A DNA stretch of 64,000 nt from Pteria penguin (lineage: Eukaryota > Mollusca > Bivalvia > Pterioida > Pteriidae). The stretch spans positions 60,438,983 to 60,502,982 of the forward strand of contig CM068580.1 of the NCBI GenBank assembly GCA_035048485.1, given 5' to 3'. Shown here one piece after another: positions 37,677-48,500 of the stretch. Made by a program: the position numbers and the translations under genes. How positions within the stretch are numbered: position 1 is the stretch's first letter; every line of letters begins with the position of its first letter. The notes beneath the pieces are model-generated. The model saw only the letters and a list, made by a program, of their open reading frames with translations. It ran no database searches and was not told the origin of the DNA.

Positions 37677-37851
37677 ATACCGGTGTTCTGTCTTTCAGAT
37701 AAGACAGTAAACACCAAGGTCCCGTTTCACGCAAAAGATCCATCACTGCTAGGGGTGGATCCCTTGCAAAGGTAAAAGTCCTATGCGATACTTCAGGCAC
37801 TATATACGTAAAATAATTGTGAAGTGATGTAAAAAATAATTAATCAATATT
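37677..37851 (+). repeat. 5'-truncated SINE copy
   Basis: It matches the body of the SINE at 39993-40276 (ccggtgt...tctttc.gat.agacagtaaa, then aaagatcc.tcactgct and the atatacgt region) but lacks the tRNA head. The tail is aattaatcaat. Confidence 0.75.
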
Positions 37852-38444
37852 GATTACGTCCCTCCTCCCTCGAAGAAGAGAGGGTATATTGCTATACTGC
37901 TGTCGGTCGGTAAGTCCGAAACCTGTACAGTTTCCGTTCATTATTTCCGCAAAAGATGCAAATATTGAAATGGAATTTAGCATACAGATACATCAAGAGA
38001 ATATCTGCTTCAAGTTTTGATTTGGTTACTATCGAACAGCTTTTGACAGAGTTACATCCCTTAACTTCAAACACTTCCAATAATTCACAGTTTACATTCA
38101 TTATCTCTGCAATGGGCCATATATTGAAATGAAATTTGGCACACAGATTCATCATTAGAATATTACTACAGTGTAATCTCAGATTTTTCTCAATTAAAAT
38201 TTGCATCGTATTCGAGATAACTGGAGCAAGATTTATATAAGTTGTTAACTTGTTTCTTAATCGTTGTAAAATAAATAAAAGTTTAAATTTAGATAACTGG
38301 AAAAGGGAAAAATAGTTTTGACTCAGCAATGTGACAAGAAAGATATAATTATCAAAATTAGTTTTATTCAATTGTAAATACAGCTGACTACATTGTGTTA
38401 TGATTATTGCTTTAAATTACTGTGCTGTTTCTTCTCTTTATTAG

Positions 38445-38565
38445 GAAACTCATGGAATGTCGTCAATTAAAAAGAGAACTGAATATACAATCAAATTACA
38501 TGGATCTTAACATGTCCTCAGTCTCACAGAAAGAAAACGCTTACGCTGAACTACATCAAATGTAG
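38445..38565 (+). CDS. cytoplasmic tail exon of the CCP receptor, with stop codon
   Basis: The acceptor cttctctttattag is followed by 121 bp entering in phase 2 and open to TAG at 38563-38565. The tail begins RKLMECRQLKRELNIQ, a basic juxtamembrane stretch. It carries SNYMDLNM and NAYAELHQM, two YxxL motifs 11 residues apart. SNYMDL fits the ITIM consensus (S/I/V/L)xYxx(I/V/L), and the pair with its spacing resembles a loose ITAM. Such tyrosines in known receptors are phosphorylated by Src-family kinases and recruit SH2 proteins. Signalling is inferred, not shown. Confidence 0.85.
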
Positions 38566-38613
38566 TACTTAGAACAGAAGAAGTTGTAGTATCAATTAGA
38601 TTTAATGACATTG

Positions 38614-38787
38614 TTACAAGTTTATTTCTTTATTTCTATATTTCATAGGTCTGCTTTCTTTAAAATATTTACAGCATAAACCATAGTGATATTCATCGCC
38701 TATATCTTGTTTACACAGGTCACATTTTCTTAGATGTCTATCAACATTATACCATTCACCCGTTTCACTAGATAATTTGTTATTTGT
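38614..38787 (-). pseudogene. LINE ORF2 C-terminal fragment
   Basis: The minus-strand frame contains VDRHLRKCDLCKQDIGDEYH followed by YGLCCKYFKESR. This is the C-x2-C ... H ... C knuckle near the end of many LINE ORF2 proteins. It is inserted just after the receptor stop codon and may lie in its 3' UTR. Confidence 0.65.
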
Positions 38788-38995
38788 AGTTCGTGGTGGG
38801 CCCGTAAACCGGTTAACCACACCATTTGTTTGGCTTTTGTCAAATTAAATGAACGTCCTAAGTCGGTATCGTAATTGCACTACAATCAAATATTTTTGTA
38901 ATGTGTTATATGTTCTAGTATATTATTTATATTCATATATTGTATAACTCCATGGTGACTTCTGCCACATAACTGAGTCAGTAACTCCTCTTTTT
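38788..38995 (+). repeat. isolated 3' tail of the RT-related retroelement, copy 3
   Basis: gtgggcccgtaaaccggtta through agtaactcctctttttt is near-identical to the ends of the copies at 13877-14078 and 32203-32405. No coding sequence precedes it; it directly abuts a minus-strand LINE fragment. Confidence 0.85.
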
Positions 38996-39554
38996 TCTTT
39001 CGAAATCTGGTTAAGATACATTTTTATTATTAGTTAATGATGAAGAAATGTAATTTTGACAATCGAAAGATGAATTAATAAATAATTTGTAAATATTTCC
39101 TTTTGAGGATATGTTGCAGTCATGTTTGTTGCATTGATCTAATAATTTTTGTTTTATATTTATATAAATCCATTTTTCATTAAATATGATACCTTGATTC
39201 TAAATGTTACTCATTCCACAGTCATCAAAATTTGTGATTAAGATTTCTTAACAATCTGATTTCTGTACCATTTATGTATTTTTGATATAAAAAGTTATGA
39301 AAAATTGAACAATATTTTGATTGTTTGCCACATATTAATTTTACCCAGAAGTTAACGATTCTTATTTTAATATAAATGACCATAGACTCTTCGAGCTCAC
39401 CATATACTAAAAATTTGGAGTACTAGGTTTGAAATGTAGAATTTACAAAAATATAGGTGCACTCTTTCAACAATATCAAGGTCACCAAACCCCCAAATTT
39501 CGCATCTACATAGTAATTGGAATACAATTTTATCAAAGAAATGCAATTGGTACT
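38996..39554. other. no recognisable gene
   Basis: AT-rich sequence; minus-strand frames may be faint LINE remnants but no motif is secure. Confidence 0.4.
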
Positions 39555-40312
39555 TGTTACAGTCAGAAATAAACTCTTTTGTGAGCCAACAAAAATCACA
39601 ACGATTCTGTACAATTTAACGATTTATTTACAAATTAACAAAATTAGAAATAATGCTTACAACTGCAAAGTCCGATCATGAAGTGTACGATGGTAGCAAT
39701 TCCGGAACGCTGAAGTCCGTATTACATCCACTGTTTATAACATGAATAAAGTGTCCAGTGTATAATTTCACAGTTCATTAAATCCAACTTAAGCAGTCGG
39801 TAAACACGATAAATCCCTAGAATATACGTAGAAAGGTAATGTAATGCAGTGCTACCGAAATTCTTGAGTCCATGACTTATATACATTTCATAGTTTCTAG
39901 ATATTTAAGTTTCTACAATGTTCAAGTAATTACCAATATAGAAACATCTGGATTCAATAGAACTTTCAAGAACATTCACAAATCATTGTGAAGCCGGCGT
40001 GGCCTAGTGGTATCGCGTCGGACTCCTGATCGGGAGGCCGGGGTTCTAGTCCCGCACTGGTCATGCCGGTGTCATGTCTTTCGGATGAGACAGTAAAAAC
40101 CGAGGCCCCGTGTCGTGGTATGCATGGCACGTTAAAGATCCCTCACTGCTTCGGGTGGGTCCGTTGCAAAGGTCAAAATTTGTATGCCCGCATCAGGCAG
40201 ATGCCGTCACCATATACGTGAAATATTCGTGGTGTGACGTAAAACAAAAATCAATCAATCAATCAATCAAATCAATCACAAATCATTGTGAAAATAAACA
40301 AGTAATATAACA
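39555..40312. mobile_element. LTR-like repeat, copy 1 (interrupted by a SINE)
   Basis: It runs from TGTTAC to ATAACA (TG...CA termini with short inverted ends) and is about 90% similar by eye to 47540-47934. Relative to that copy it has the SINE at 39993-40292 and about 60 extra bp near 39880-39945. No target duplication is found, so it may be a solo LTR or another repeat type. Confidence 0.6.
39993..40276 (+). repeat. tRNA-derived SINE with 16-bp target-site duplication
   Basis: The tRNA-like head has an A box tggcctagtgg (40000-40010) and a B box ggttctagtcc (40042-40052). A conserved body (ttcggatgagacagtaaa) and a tail of (AATC)n follow. The flanks 39977-39992 and 40277-40292 are identical 16-mers (cacaaatcattgtgaa). 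The empty target is preserved at about 47899-47914 in the paralogous repeat, so the boundaries are certain. This is not a functional tRNA gene. Confidence 0.92.
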
Positions 40313-40375
40313 TTAGTCAATGAAAAATATACAGCTGCAAAATGCACAATCAATACAAATACTTCACTTTTTGAC

Positions 40376-41190
40376 ATCATGTTACCATTGTATGAAAAAT
40401 TATTTAATTTTGTATTTGAAACAAGTATTTTACCTGAAGCATGGGTAGTAGGTAATATAATCTCAATATATAAGAACAAATGGGGTAAGTGTAACCCTAA
40501 TAACTACAGACCCTATCACATTATTAAGTAGTATGGCAAACTATTCACAGGAATGTTTTTCTAACCGTTTGAATTTTTCGCAAGACAATAATAGTATTTT
40601 GTGCTAAAATCAAGCTGGGCTTATAGCTAAATATTTAACTTTGGATAACATGTTTATCTATGTTATCCATGATATTGAATAAAAAACTGTTTTGTGCATT
40701 TATTGATTTTAGAGCTGCTTTTGATAAAGTATCGAGGGTTGGATCATGGTAGTTTGTTGAAGGGTGGAATTTCCTGAAAATGTTTATATATCATTATAAA
40801 TATCTATATTGAATCTAAATCCAGAATAGTAATCTGCTAATAACGAATATTGAAAGTATTTTCCGTGTACAATAGGGGGTTACACAAGGAGAGAATTTAT
40901 CTCCCGAGTTATTTGCCCTTTTTCTTAATAATCTTGAACAAATTTTATCTTACATAATATAGATGGCTTGGAAACTATTTCAAATGAAATTGAATCTGAA
41001 TTGCATATTTTACTGAGAATAGTGTTAATTCTATATGCAGATGATACAATACACTTAGCTGAATCTAAAACTGAATTACAACATCTACTTGACATTCAAT
41101 TGTATGGTGAATCATGGAAATTAGCGGTAAACACTGATAAGACCAAAATAATGATCTTAGAAAAGGTCGTATTCCAAATAATATAAAATT
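40376..41190 (+). pseudogene. LINE reverse transcriptase fragment
   Basis: The blocks LPEAWVVGNIISIYKNKWG, NPNNYRPYHIIK, VLCIFIDFRAAFDKV and VTQGENLSPELFALFLNNLE are present. VLILYADDTIHLAESKTELQ, with the catalytic YADD near 41034, follows in the order of jockey/CR1-type LINE RTs. Stops and frameshifts break it before 40968; the last 72 codons are open. Confidence 0.75.
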
Positions 41191-43030
41191 GTTTTATAAT
41201 GGACAGGAACTTAAAATTGTAAAAAGTTTTAACACCAATTCTCTGTAAGGACCAAAAAATCACAATACTGGTGTGGCAGACATGAGTTCAGATTTCCAAA
41301 ATTTTTTGTAAATACATTAGTTTTGACCTAAAATCCCCCCCAAAAAATTCAATTTAAAAAAATTTTTATTGGTTACCATGGCAACCTATTTTCTAATTTT
41401 AAGCCGGATTTCTACATTTTACGACCTCAAAATACCAAAAATTAAAACTAATATGTTTAATTTCAAGTAAAGAACGCATTATTTTCAGTGATTTATTATT
41501 TTTCATATAGAATCAAAGTATAAATTACAAGCAATAAAATAATTTTAAATTAAATCGCTATCATATGTAATGTTCTTGAAGATGGCATTGAATGTACAAA
41601 TTTCAAAAATACTCAAAAGCGGATTTTAACCTATTTTCAAAAGCTCATAAAAATTTCAACCCACCTGATAAACAAAACATATTGATAGTATTCAATAGTT
41701 TAAATAATAGATAAAAACATAAAATAAAAAAATAAGTCGGGTAGAGCCTTCAATTTTTTTTCCAAGTTGCCGAAATCTTGTAATAATCAAGAAATTTAGC
41801 TAATTTACACAGTTTTCATTAAGATGTATAGATTATCAGATATAATCAAAGTCCCAAATAGACACTGTGTCCTTCTCAAATCAATACCTTCATATAACAT
41901 GATAGAGATATTGATCATACAAGCATCTAAACTGCATATTTATAAAGTTGAGGGAAAATTTTGGCAAGTCTGACGAAAATCGGACATATAATGATATGAT
42001 TTGGTGTCTGCCCGTCTGTCTTTGTATTTAACAAAGACTTGTGAACAAGATAAAGACCAAATCCTATATGGAAAGCATTTGAAACTTGATACATATACTT
42101 GTTATGACTAAAGAGAGAAGCTTAGCAGGTTTTATGGTCATAAGTCAAAGGTCAAGGTCATCTTTTTAAAAAGATTTACAAACACTCAACATACATGTTT
42201 AGAACATAAAAGATTAAGACATCATATTTCAATATAAAATTTATAACCAAGAGACAATTTATATGAAGAATAACGCTTATCTGGTAAATGATACATGATG
42301 TAAAACAAAGATTTATTAAATTAACATGATAAACAAGAAATTGCTAAAGGTGGTATGGCCAGATTGCAAAGCCTTGACAAGTTTTGAAAGTAGACTGTGA
42401 AGGGACTTTTGTTGAAAAAGGTGACATTGGATAGAACTCATCAAGGTATATCTATAATCTATATATGAAGTGTAAAAGAGTTATTGTCCATGGTCTAGGC
42501 ACTATAAATTTAAATGCTAATAACATATTTGACCTTGAAACCTGGACCTTGAAGTTCAAGCCTTCAAGGTCACAAACAAAGGTGACAAACGATAGAACTC
42601 ATCATCTTTTATCTAAATTTGATATGTGAAAGAGTTATTGTCCATGGTCTAGGTAAAATGAACTTAAATTCTAATGACATATTTGACCTTGACACTTGGA
42701 ACCGTCAAGTTCAAGGTCACAGACAAAGGTGATAATGGATAGGACTTATCATGGTCTATCTACATGTGAAGTGTGAAAGAATGAACTTAAGTGCTGATTA
42801 TATATTTGACCTTGAACATGGAACCATATGAAAGGTCATGTTATAAAAATTACATATTATGTGAAAAAGGAAAGCCCTATCACATAATACCATTCAAGAT
42901 TATTGACCAAGGTTAGAATTGACAACAGACCGGCCGTCCAAACAGACAAGATGAAATTTGCCCTGGATTTAGGATAGAGTTTGTAAAATAATGTTCTTCA
43001 AGTTAGATTTATCTTCTTCCTCTACAGCTG
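41191..43030. other. intergenic sequence with AAGGTCA-type repeats
   Basis: 41235-41260 (ttctctgtaaggaccaaaa) recurs at about 50068. From 42110 to 42960 there are three to four loose copies of a block of about 120 bp with gtgaaagagttattgtccatgg and tgaccttga/tcaaggtca motifs. No gene is recognised. Confidence 0.55.
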
Positions 43031-43033
43031 CCC

Positions 43034-43648
43034 TTAAATCATCGTTATCAATTTTCTTTCTTTCTGTACTTCTCTGGAAAAGAAACTAGCTATTTGTTGA
43101 GCAGTAAGGTATTCATCTCTGCGAAACAAATATTCTCCTGTAACACTTTTTTCTGTTCTCATTTCATCAGCAACCATAAAAGGATCTTCTTTTTTTTCCA
43201 GTCCGATTTCCTTTGTCAAATTTTTGAATAAGGTACTCTTTTTGCTTTGTATTAAATTGTGTCTGACCTTTGCGTACTTTCAGAGCCCATCCTTGCTTAA
43301 GCAGTGATACTTCAGAACTAGAATCTCTGCTCTGAAGAGTGACTGATAATGGATTTCCGTTATTTTCTATCAATTTTTCAGCATAGATGGATTTTGCTCG
43401 ATCAATTAGATTTTGTTTTTCTTTTCTGAAGTCACATAATCCAAGCATAATGTGTTGGTCCAATGCTGAATTTGTACCAAATGTCCTTACACAGCCTTCA
43501 TTTGGACAACAAAATAACTCTTTAGCTATCTTCTGGGCAACATTTGTAGGCGGAATAACATTGGGGTAATTTTTCCAGTCAATGATTGTTTTCAGCTCTG
43601 GTATTTGAATATCTCCTTGTCTGATCTTCTTCCAAGGCACAAGTTTTC
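43034..43648 (-). pseudogene. split gene, exon 11: C2HC finger and C-terminal region, frameshifted
   Basis: The acceptor on the minus strand is tttttcag at 43649, and its entry phase matches exon 10. The frame reads LVPWKKIRQGDIQIPELKTI, a finger CPNEGCVRTFGTNSALDQH with a further Cys (C-x4-C-x12-H-x5-C), and LKQGWALKVRKGQTQFNTKQ. At an A8 run (43191-43198) the frame shifts by one. Its natural continuation, KKEDPFMVADEMRTEKSVTG and DEYLTAQQIASFFSREVQKE, lies in the next frame, so A7 was ancestral. A second frame change near 43045 is possible. It could be a pseudogene or a sequencing error in a homopolymer. The family is multicopy in invertebrates; function unknown. Confidence 0.65.
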
Positions 43649-44080
43649 CTGAAAAATTACATCATTCACAAATATCAATACAAGGAATAGTTCTCGTGAA
43701 CAAATATGCATGTGATGTTAATATATATTTGAAATATGACAATGACATAAAGCAGGTGTGGCAAGCCAAACAGTAAACAGACATCTGGTCTCACCTCTAA
43801 AATAATTAGTGACATTGTGATACTTTGTAAGCATCATTTTTATTCTATTAATATATTTGGGGTTTTTAAAATATTTATTCAAAATTTGTTCCAACTTATC
43901 CTTTTGCAATAGACCATATTCCGGTTTTGATCTCTTTTTGTCCAAGCTAATATGCTTTGGCATTGTTTTGACATACGTGCATTATAACATCACTATGAAA
44001 AACAATGCCAAAACGCATTATCTCGGAAAAAAGGCCAGTCAATATCAATTTCACTCCTGACAAGGCAAATGGATGCTTAC

Positions 44081-44258
44081 CTTTTCCAATACCAAATGCT
44101 TTCCAAACAGTAATGCCTTCATTGCTAAATTGAAAATTGTGCAATGATGATATTGAAGGAATGGCTCTCAAACCAGCATCACACTTTTCCAGGTCAATCA
44201 CAGCATCAACAACTTTGACTTTGTATCTGGTCTCACCAACTTGCCGATAATCAATAGC
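44081..44258 (-). CDS. split gene, exon 10
   Basis: The acceptor is tgattttag and the donor attggaaaag|gtaagc; 178 bp, phase 0 in and 1 out. It encodes AIDYRQVGETRYKVKVVDAV, later GLRAIPSISSLHNFQFSNEG and ITVWKAFGIGKGK. The S-I-S-x-L-x-N-F-x-F block followed by a W-x-A-F/Y-x-I-G block is a recurrent signature of this unnamed family. Phases agree with exons 9 and 11. Confidence 0.7.
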
Positions 44259-44491
44259 CTAAAATCAAACAGAATATGATAATAACAACAAGTCATTCCT
44301 ATATTGCAATTAAATGAAATTTTATAAGTCATATAGTCCTATAAAAATCTTTATACTATGTCCATTATCATATTTAACTTTAATTTTAAAAATATTGAAA
44401 ATAAATATTATTTGAATATAAAAATATATTTGAATATATTACAGACATACATATTATTAATGGTAAATTCTTGTCAATAGAAAATAATTAC

Positions 44492-45064
44492 CTGTTTCAT
44501 TTGTCTTGCATTCAAAACATCATTCCCTTCATTTATGAATCTTTTGATAATGGCCTTCATATGAGATGACTTCCTATCACATGGGCCTTTACCATCTTGT
44601 GGCTCACAAAAATCATAGGTGCCTAACTTCTCATCTAGGTGTTGGTGGAGCACTATAAGTGTATTTGTTGACTTATAGCAACCAGCATTATCTGACCAGA
44701 AGTGAAACTTGTTGGGTTGATAGTTAGCAAGTATGTCTGAGGCAACGTCAACCAAAACAGCTGATGTAGTAGATGAGTCTTGTGAGGCAGGTCCATCAAA
44801 AATGTGAACATATGTTGAACTTTTTAACTCCTCTCCTTCTTTTGTGTACACCACAGATATGTGCCAATTTAAACCACGTTTGCCAAACCAGTCTGTCTGC
44901 CCTTCACGGTAACGCCTTGGTAGGAATTTCATGGCCCAATCTGCAATAACAAGGCATTCATCCTCCTCCATATTACTTAGCAAACTGATTTTTGCTCGAT
45001 TCTGGTTTCTGGCTCTCAGAAGATGCCGTTTCCATTCTAAAATATCTGATGCAGCCTTTTCTAC
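44492..45064 (-). CDS. split gene, exon 9: conserved core
   Basis: A 573-bp phase 0-0 exon, fully open. It opens VEKAASDILEWKRHLLRARN and carries VIADWAMKFLPRRYREGQTD, WFGKRGLNWHISVVY, FHFWSDNAGCYKSTN, YDFCEPQDGKGPCDRKSSHM and FINEGNDVLNARQMKQ. The spaced Asp in DWAMKF, Asp in SDNAGCY and acidic EPQ resemble an RNase H-fold DDE core. That would make the family transposase-derived, but this is inference. It is the best preserved exon of the gene. Confidence 0.72.
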
Positions 45065-45289
45065 CTAAAACACAGAAAGAAAAATTTTGACGGAGGACAG
45101 AATCAAAATTCAATCACAAAATAATTAAACTATGGCAGATTTATGGCCCCTGAAAATATTATTTGAAGCTGCAATGTACTAAAGTTAAACTTTTTATTGA
45201 TATCGTTTATTTGTACATAATGCATCATTCCAGACTCAAGACAGTGATTCTTTATTAAAGAGAGCTTTACAAAAACAGTGTTTGATCGT

Positions 45290-45579
45290 GAGTGATACAA
45301 GTCCCCTACCGGCAGCAAGTTTGACCTTGACCTTTGACCTATGACACAAGGCCATGACACACCCTTAGGTCCCAAGGAACATTTCTGTGAAATATTATTG
45401 ATATCCATCCACACCCGACAAGGTTTTGACCATGGTGTCTATTGTGACCTTGACCTTTGATCTATGACCTTAGTTCAAGGTCATGACACCCTGAGGTCCC
45501 GAGGAACATTTCTGTGAAATATAATTGAAATCCATCCACAAGGGGAGGAGTTATGCTCCGGACAAGGAAAGTGTGACAG

Positions 45580-45613
<34 letters not shown>

Positions 45614-45660
45614 AGGGTGGAAACTATAAGTCCCCATCGGCTTTGCCGGTAGGGAACTAA
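45290..45660 (-). repeat. repeat copies with tgaccttgacctttga motif and (GACA)n
   Basis: Two loose tandem copies of a block of about 125 bp (ttgaccttgacctttgacctatgac...aggaacatttctgtgaaatat) end in (GACA)n at 45579-45614 and cggctttgccggtagggaac. It lies within the intron between exons 8 and 9 of the split gene. Confidence 0.65.
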
Positions 45661-45672
45661 TTTAGTAATTAC

Positions 45673-45879
45673 CTGAAACAGTACAGCTTCCCTATTATCA
45701 AAGCATGCTTCTTCCGCCAAATCTTGTATTTCTTTTAGGGTCAAATCCAAATTGGAACAGCTATTGCATTGTTCTGTATGTAAATGAGTAAAACAACTTT
45801 TCTTGTAACAAGAATCATTGTCACTCAAAGCAAATCCGAGGCAGTGGTCAGGAATAGAATTTTCTTCTGTTAAGTGAAC
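45673..45879 (-). CDS. split gene, exon 8: Cys/His-rich
   Basis: 207 bp, phase 0-0, with the acceptor aacttaaag and the donor tttcag|gtaatt. It encodes VHLTEENSIPDHCLGFALSD, then CYKKSCFTHLHTEQCNSCSN and KEIQDLAEEACFDNREAVLF. The closely spaced Cys and His residues suggest a metal site. The fit with exon 9 is exact, but the upstream exon 7 ends without a matching donor. Confidence 0.7.
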
Positions 45880-46209
45880 CTTTAAGTTAAACCAGAGAAA
45901 TCAAATCAGTTTCAGTTTGTCACTTTGGAACCATTGATAGCATGACTAGATGACCAGAAAAAGTGTGACATTTGCAATACATAAGCAGGTGTGAATAAAT
46001 TGCAGTGTGTGACTACATTACAGTAATCTAATCAATTGATGGACAGACACTAGACAGTGATCTTACAATGACCATATATGTAGTTTCTAACAATACCATG
46101 GAGATGTTTATATGATTTGTGATATCAATATAAACTTAAGTTACTTTCAGAAGTTTCTACTGCCTCTCATCTTTTGGTTTTTACATTTGTCATTTGGTTT
46201 TAAGCAAAA

Positions 46210-46210
<1 letters not shown>

Positions 46211-46257
<47 letters not shown>
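46211..46257 (+). repeat. (TA)n microsatellite
   Basis: About 47 bp of pure TA between exons 7 and 8 of the split gene. Confidence 0.95.
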
Positions 46258-46260
<3 letters not shown>

Positions 46261-46277
46261 TATATTACAATTTTAAC

Positions 46278-46485
46278 TTGAAATCTGTTTTCAAATATCT
46301 TTTGGCTTCTTGTAGGTTGGTTTTAATCTCCTTTGATTTTTCATTGGTAATTTCAAGTTTATTTGTGATGGCTTCAAGGTCACCAAATGCTCGCCCCCCT
46401 TCTGCGATAAAATAATCCACACCCTCAACAGATTTTCTAACAGAGGCAGCACACTCGTCGAGTATTTTGTACATAGTGCTTGTAC
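46278..46485 (-). pseudogene. split gene, exon 7, with damaged donor
   Basis: The acceptor ttaattttag gives a phase matching exon 6 (g|gt, Gly). The exon encodes GTSTMYKILDECAASVRKSV, later EGVDYFIAEGGRAFGDLEA and AKRYLKTDFK. Exon 8 begins in phase 0 after a Lys codon, so splicing should follow ttcaag, but the bases there are ttcaag|ttaaaa with no GT. A one-base-shifted GT (46277-46276) would change the frame. This looks like donor decay. Confidence 0.62.
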
Positions 46486-46619
46486 CTAAAATTAACAAAT
46501 TTGTATAAATTGATCCAGTGCATCAATATTTTTATGCCAAGATATATACTTGTAAAATAAAACATTGATAGATTGCAATATATTTCTCTTGCCAATTACA
46601 GGTAAGAACAAGATGTGTT

Positions 46620-46875
46620 TGTGAAACATGAATGCCCCGGTGGCATCTTTGATAGTAAATGACCTGAAAAGTAGGACAAAGGTCAAGGTCAAAAGGTCCA
46701 AAATGTGGTACCAAAGTTGCGTCTCCTCTAGATACATACACATGCAAAATATGAAGTCTCTACCTCTTACGGTTCAAAAGTTATGGCGAAGCTTAAAGTT
46801 GACAACAGACAGGCAAACAGGACAAAAACAATATGCCCCTATAATAACAATATCATTCGATCCGGGGGCATAAAT
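46620..46875 (+). repeat. AAGGTCAAGGTCA-containing repeat copy
   Basis: It contains acaaaggtcaaggtcaaaag (about 46677) and cctcttacggttcaaaagtt and ends in ttcgatccgggggcat. It is related to 53690-53890 and 32.4-33.0 kb, and lies between exons 6 and 7 of the split gene. Confidence 0.65.
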
Positions 46876-47047
46876 AAAAATTCAAGAAAACTTACACAGA
46901 TGGACAGTTATAAAACTTTTAGCCCCCGGCCCTCTCTTATACATGTACCCTAGATTTACCCAAATAAATTATATCATTATAAGTTTTTACTGTCAAACCT
47001 GAGATGTTTAAAGATTTTTTTCGATGCAAATTGTCCAAATATCTTAC

Positions 47048-47209
47048 CAAGAGTTTCAATATTTTCCTCCTGACAGTACTGTTTGTATTGTCGAATGATG
47101 CTTGACGGTGCCATGGAGCGTATAACATTAGGTGTTTTGATCACTTCTCCACTTGAGAGTTTCAAAGTTTTCTCACCAAAAGGTAAGTCCAAAGACATTG
47201 ATAGAGACA
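47048..47209 (-). CDS. split gene, exon 6 (first exon of the minus-strand half)
   Basis: The acceptor gtatataatag and the donor ctcttg|gtaaga frame 162 bp. They encode SLSMSLDLPFGEKTLKLSSG, VIKTPNVIRSMAPSSIIRQY and KQYCQEENIETL. In this family the LPFGEKTLKLS block directly follows the ITS(P/S)H(V/I)I block, which here lies at 55740-55767 on the other strand. The entry phase (two bases, tg) joins with the single base c left by that exon to give a Leu codon. No upstream exon exists on this strand within the next kilobases. Confidence 0.7.
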
Positions 47210-47539
47210 CTATTATATACGAGCAATTAAAAGAAAAGAAATGAAAACCATACATAAATCCACAGAAATGTAAGTAAATAAAAGAGCGAGAGATAACAAC
47301 ACCTTTTAAAGTTCTAGTCACATTGCCATCCCCTAAATTGTGCCCTAATGCTAACAAATCAGTTTTCCAAGAGACTCAGAAGTTTCCAGGTCTAGCAAAC
47401 TAAAAAAATCTTCAATCTTAAATGACATAATGAATTAATTCTTTTTGCTTGCTTTACGTTCTAATAAAGCAAATCTGCCAAAAATTTACAAAGTACAAAT
47501 GACAAATGAATTCTATCCCGGACGAGCCCCCCAAATTTC

Positions 47540-47934
47540 TGTTACGGTCAGAACTAAACCATTTTGTAAAGCCAACAAAAATGACAAAGATTCTAAAAAA
47601 ATTAACGATTTATCTACAAATTAACAGAAATAACAAAATTAGAGATAATGCTTACAACTGCAAAGTCCGGTCATGAAGGTGTACGATGGTAGCAATTCCG
47701 GAACGCTGAAGTCGTATTACATCCACTGTTTATAACATGAATAAAGTGTCCAGTGTATAATTTGACAGTTCAATAAATCCAATTTAAGCAGTCGGTAAAC
47801 ACGATAAAACCCCAGTATATAGGTAGAAAGGTAATGTAATGCAGTGCTACCGAAATACCAGAGTCCATGACTTATATATATGGATTCAAAAGAACGTTCA
47901 CAAATCATTGTGAAAGTAAACAAGTTATATAACA
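47540..47934. mobile_element. LTR-like repeat, copy 2 (SINE-free)
   Basis: 395 bp from TGTTAC to ATAACA, preceded by gagccccccaaatttc, which could be a polypurine/polypyrimidine remnant of an internal region. It carries the uninterrupted 16-bp SINE target cacaaatcattgtgaa at about 47899-47914. No internal retroviral-type genes are adjacent. Confidence 0.6.
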
Positions 47935-48446
47935 TACAATTACAGAACTTTCTTAATAGAACATTCCAGTAATATAAACAAACAAATATGTAAATGACCC
48001 TCATAACATCCTCTATAGATAATTTCAAGTATCTACCTTTTTCAGAACAGCAAAAATAGTCCTCTGTGCCCTACTAGAGGTCTGGTTGTTAAGCATACTG
48101 CATCTAGAAAAACGTATCTAGCACTTATATTCAAGTAAACGTTGACCCAAAACGGATAGTTTTTCCGATGTTTAAACTACGATTGAGCAATAAAAGTTTT
48201 AAATTGCAACTAAATATATTTGTTATCATAAGCTTTAGAAAAAATTATTGTCATGAAACTCATTCACCTGCTTTGAACGCATAATTACATAAATAGATAA
48301 GTGCGATTCGCTTGTCTAACTCATGCATGGTTGGGCACAACATGTGTGCTTCATTTACCTTTCCTGAATAAATCCATGACCTATGATTAACCCGAGTGTT
48401 CGAAGGAGAATGCTGTATAATGTCAATATACATGTATTTAAATTTC

Positions 48447-48500
<54 letters not shown>

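Noticed and set aside
39993..40064. tRNA gene
   Set aside because: The A and B boxes are present, but the body, (AATC)n tail and 16-bp target duplication show it is a SINE head.
39555..40312. Complete LTR retrotransposon with 39555 and 47540 as its two LTRs
   Set aside because: The DNA between them is LINE sequence, repeats and exons of an unrelated gene, with no primer site or pol; the two are separate insertions.
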